The notes below the pieces were generated by a model, which was given only the letters and a program-made list of their open reading frames with translations, was not told the DNA's origin and did not search any database. This document shows, in pieces, positions 61,302 through 64,000 of a stretch of DNA of 64,000 nt (the stretch's first letter is position 1; every line of letters begins with the position of its first letter). Source of the stretch: Mycolicibacterium cosmeticum (lineage in GTDB: Bacteria > Actinomycetota > Actinomycetes > Mycobacteriales > Mycobacteriaceae); contig NZ_CCBB010000001.1 of NCBI RefSeq assembly GCF_000613185.1, forward strand, positions 3,141,356-3,205,355, read 5' to 3'. The translations under genes were made by a program, and so were the position numbers.

Positions 61302-64000
61302 GTGCACCCCGAAACGATATGCACAACGATCCACCGACGGATCCCTTCAAGGCCACGCCGCACGCCACCGACGGCGATCGTCGTGGCATCGCGAAATGGG
61401 TTCGCACGCTTGCCGTTCCGATCATCATCGGCTGGATAGCGCTGGTCGCCCTGCTCAACGTCATCGTCCCGCAGCTCGAAGAGGTCGGGCAGATGAAGGC
61501 GGTGTCGATGAGCCCGGAGACGGCGCCATCGGTGATTTCGATGAAGCGCGTCGGGCAGAACTTCGACGAGTTCAAGTCGAACAGCTCGGCGATGGTGGTG
61601 CTGGAGGCCGATCATCAGCTCGGGGATGCCGAGCACAAGTTCTACGACGAGATGATCAAGAAGCTGGAAGCCGACACCAAACATGTCGAGCACATCCAGG
61701 ACATGTGGGGCGACCCGCTGACGGCGGCCGGCGCGCAGAGCGCCGACGGCAAGGCCACCTACGTTCAGGTGTACACCGCCGGTAACCAGGGCGAGTCGCT
61801 GGCCAACGAGTCGATCGATGCCGTGAAGGCGACCGTCGACGGCATGACCGCGCCGCCCGGGCTGAAGGTGTACGTCACCGGTCCCGCGGCGATGACGGCG
61901 GACCAGCAGATCGCCAGCGACCGCAGTCTGCGGGTGATCGAGGCGCTGACGTTCGCGGTGATCATCGTGATGATGCTGCTGATCTACCGATCGGTGGTAT
62001 CGGTTCTGCTCACCCTGGTGATGGTGGTGCTGGGCCTGGCCGCCACCCGAGGAGCGGTGGCGTTCCTCGGGTATTACGACATCATCGGGCTTTCGACGTT
62101 CGCGACGAACCTGTTGGTGACGCTGGCCATCGCTGCCGCGACGGACTACGCGATCTTCCTGATCGGGCGCTACCAGGAGGCCCGCACCAGGGGGATGGAC
62201 CGCGAGGCGGCCTACTACGACATGTATCACGGCACCGCGCACGTGATCCTGGGCTCGGGTATGACCATCGCCGGTGCGACGTTCTGCCTGCACTTCACCA
62301 AACTGCCGTACTTCCAGTCCCTGGGCATCCCATTGGCGGTCGGCATGGTGACGCTCGTGTTCTGCGCCCTGACCCTGGGCCCGGCGATCATCTCGGTGGC
62401 CACCCGGTTCGGTAAGACGTTGGAGCCCAAGCGCAGTGCGCGCATCCGCGGCTGGCGCAAGATCGGTGCCGTCGTGGTGCGCTGGCCGGGACCGATCCTG
62501 GTGGCCACGATCGCGCTGTGTCTCGTCGGCCTGGTGGCGCTGCCCGGATACAAGACCAACTACAACGACCGTAACTACCTACCGGACAACCTTCCCGCGG
62601 CGCAGGGCTACGCGGCGGCGGATCGGCATTTCAACCAGGCGCGGATGAATCCGGAACTGTTGATGATCGAAAGCGATCACGATCTGCGCAATTCGGCGGA
62701 CTTCCTGGTGATCGACAAGATCGCCAAGGCGGTGTTCCGCACCCCGGGTATCGGTCGGGTGCAGGCGATCACGCGGCCGCAGGGCACCCCGATCGAGCAC
62801 ACCTCGATCCCGTTCCAGATCAGCATGCAGGGCACTTCTCAGAAGATGAACGAGAAGTACCAGCAGGACATGATGGCCAACATGCTCAAGCAGGCCGACG
62901 ACATGCAGGTCACCATCGACAACATGACCAAGATGCAGAGCATCACGGTCCAGATGGCGGCCACCACGCATTCGATGGTCACCAAGATGAAGAACATGAC
63001 CGTCGATGTGGCCGAATTGCGGGACCATATCGCCGATTTCGACGATTTCTTCCGGCCGATCCGCAACTACCTGTACTGGGAGCCGCACTGCTACGACATT
63101 CCGTCGTGCTGGGCGATCCGGTCGATCTTCGACACCCTGGACGGGATCGACACCATGACCGACGACATCCAGCAGTTGATGCCGGACATGGAGCGCCTGG
63201 ACACGTTGATGCCGCAGATGGTGGCGTTGATGCCGTCGATGATCGCGACGATGAAGAACATGAAGACCTACATGCTGACGATGTATCAGACCCAGAAGGG
63301 CATACAGGATCAGATGTCGGCGATGCAGGACAACTCGTCGGCGATGGGCGAGGCCTTCGACGCGGCCAAGAACGACGATTCGTTCTATTTGCCGCCGGAA
63401 ACCTTCGACAATCCCGAATTCAAGCGGGGCATGAAGAGTTTCGTGTCGCCCGACGGGAAATCGGTGCGGTTCATCATCAGTCACGACGGTGACCCGATGA
63501 GCCCCGAGGGCATCTCGCACATCGAGGCGATCAAGCAGGCCGCCAAGGAGGCGATCAAGGGCACCCCGCTGGAGGGTTCCAGGATCTACCTGGCCGGTAC
63601 CGCCGCCACCTTCAAGGACATGCAGGAGGGCGCGAACTACGACCTCATCATCGCGGGCATCGCCTCGCTGTGCCTGATCTTCATCATCATGCTGATCATC
63701 ACCCGCGCGGTGGTGGCCGCGGCGGTGATCGTCGGCACGGTGGTGGTGTCGCTCGGGGCGTCGTTCGGTATCTCGGTGTTGCTGTGGCAGCACCTGCTGA
63801 ACACACCCCTGCACTGGATGGTGCTGGCGATGTCGGTGATCATCCTGTTGGCCGTCGGCGCGGATTACAACCTGTTGTTGGTGTCCCGGTTCAAGGAGGA
63901 GATCCATGCCGGGCTGAACACCGGCATCATCCGGTCCATGGGCGGTACCGGATCGGTGGTCACCTCCGCGGGCCTGGTGTTCGCGTTCACCATGATCTCG
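61298..64000 (+). CDS. MmpL RND-family transporter, 3' end outside window
   Basis: 901 codons visible, running to the right edge. The two halves each show the RND helix set: TM4 carries the Asp-Tyr proton relay in [15 protein letters not shown] and TM10 carries it in [16 protein letters not shown] large external coiled-coil loop rich in Met and Asp separates them (about residues 500-720). Exports lipids or siderophores; the substrate is not readable. Coupled to mmpS. Confidence 0.95.
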   Translation, partial: MSAPRNDMHNDPPTDPFKATPHATDGDRRGIAKWVRTLAVPIIIGWIALVALLNVIVPQLEEVGQMKAVSMSPETAPSVISMKRVGQNFDEFKSNSSAMVVLEADHQLGDAEHKFYDEMIKKLEADTKHVEHIQDMWGDPLTAAGAQSADGKATYVQVYTAGNQGESLANESIDAVKATVDGMTAPPGLKVYVTGPAAMTADQQIASDRSLRVIEALTFAVIIVMMLLIYRSVVSVLLTLVMVVLGLAATRGAVAFLGYYDIIGLSTFATNLLVTLAIAAATDYAIFLIGRYQEARTRGMDREAAYYDMYHGTAHVILGSGMTIAGATFCLHFTKLPYFQSLGIPLAVGMVTLVFCALTLGPAIISVATRFGKTLEPKRSARIRGWRKIGAVVVRWPGPILVATIALCLVGLVALPGYKTNYNDRNYLPDNLPAAQGYAAADRHFNQARMNPELLMIESDHDLRNSADFLVIDKIAKAVFRTPGIGRVQAITRPQGTPIEHTSIPFQISMQGTSQKMNEKYQQDMMANMLKQADDMQVTIDNMTKMQSITVQMAATTHSMVTKMKNMTVDVAELRDHIADFDDFFRPIRNYLYWEPHCYDIPSCWAIRSIFDTLDGIDTMTDDIQQLMPDMERLDTLMPQMVALMPSMIATMKNMKTYMLTMYQTQKGIQDQMSAMQDNSSAMGEAFDAAKNDDSFYLPPETFDNPEFKRGMKSFVSPDGKSVRFIISHDGDPMSPEGISHIEAIKQAAKEAIKGTPLEGSRIYLAGTAATFKDMQEGANYDLIIAGIASLCLIFIIMLIITRAVVAAAVIVGTVVVSLGASFGISVLLWQHLLNTPLHWMVLAMSVIILLAVGADYNLLLVSRFKEEIHAGLNTGIIRSMGGTGSVVTSAGLVFAFTMIS

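Overview
The window is high-GC actinobacterial DNA, almost certainly a rapidly growing mycobacterium (Mycolicibacterium-like). Reasons: an adjacent MmpS/MmpL pair, two cutinase-family secreted hydrolases, several F420-type luciferase-like oxidoreductases, GAF-ANTAR regulators, a secreted AroQ chorismate mutase, a HelD-type RNA polymerase-associated ATPase, many apparently leaderless starts, and a carotenoid operon with a heterodimeric CrtYc/CrtYd lycopene cyclase. No rRNA, tRNA, CRISPR array or complete insertion sequence was seen. The first gene (GH6) and the last (mmpL) are cut by the window edges.

Layout. 1-2021: two secreted glycosidases ending tail to tail. 2521-26103: a pigment and stress island. 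It holds crtE-crtI-crtB-crtYc-crtYd-crtU-Rieske, with idi and an APC permease upstream, a zinc alcohol dehydrogenase pair, a CsbD/coiled-coil pair, an SDR-SRPBCC-FAD oxidoreductase operon, two GAF-ANTAR loci (one frameshifted), a DUF2795-TPP enzyme-PfpI operon and an MFS pump. Reading the upstream regions by eye gives seven GTTT-N15/16-GGGTA[CTGA] elements plus one close variant, each in front of a gene start or operon. This is the known mycobacterial SigF promoter architecture, so the island looks like one dense SigF regulon.

21570-27946: twin loci encode two 55-residue secreted peptides. They are near-identical at the N-terminus and C-terminus, share a conserved 59-bp upstream element exactly 100 bp before each ATG, and each is followed by a strong hairpin. 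No function is known to me; this is the best candidate for an undescribed system. A phospholipase D family gene precedes the second copy.

28054-34377: F420-type and VOC enzymes, an ECF42-type sigma factor with its DGPF partner, and a TetR regulator divergent from an aldo/keto reductase and two SDR genes. 34379-44433: GH16, an MFS transporter fused to a universal stress domain, HelD, an HxlR-SCP2 fusion, a PadR-controlled SnoaL/F420 pair and two cutinases. 44553-50909: a Ski2-like helicase divergent from a membrane Ser/Thr kinase, a lipoprotein and a PhyH-type dioxygenase. 50959-53512: acyl-CoA dehydrogenase with a TetR regulator and palindromic operator, then DUF3159. 53567-58478: a MoxR-DUF58-membrane-VWA-TPR-like operon with start/stop overlaps. 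58596-64000: small secreted proteins, a TetR-chorismate mutase operon, and divergent mmpS-mmpL.

Gene starts were chosen from ribosome binding sites, overlaps and family N-termini rather than from the longest open frame. Homology statements rest on recognised motifs and recall of families; no database search was run.
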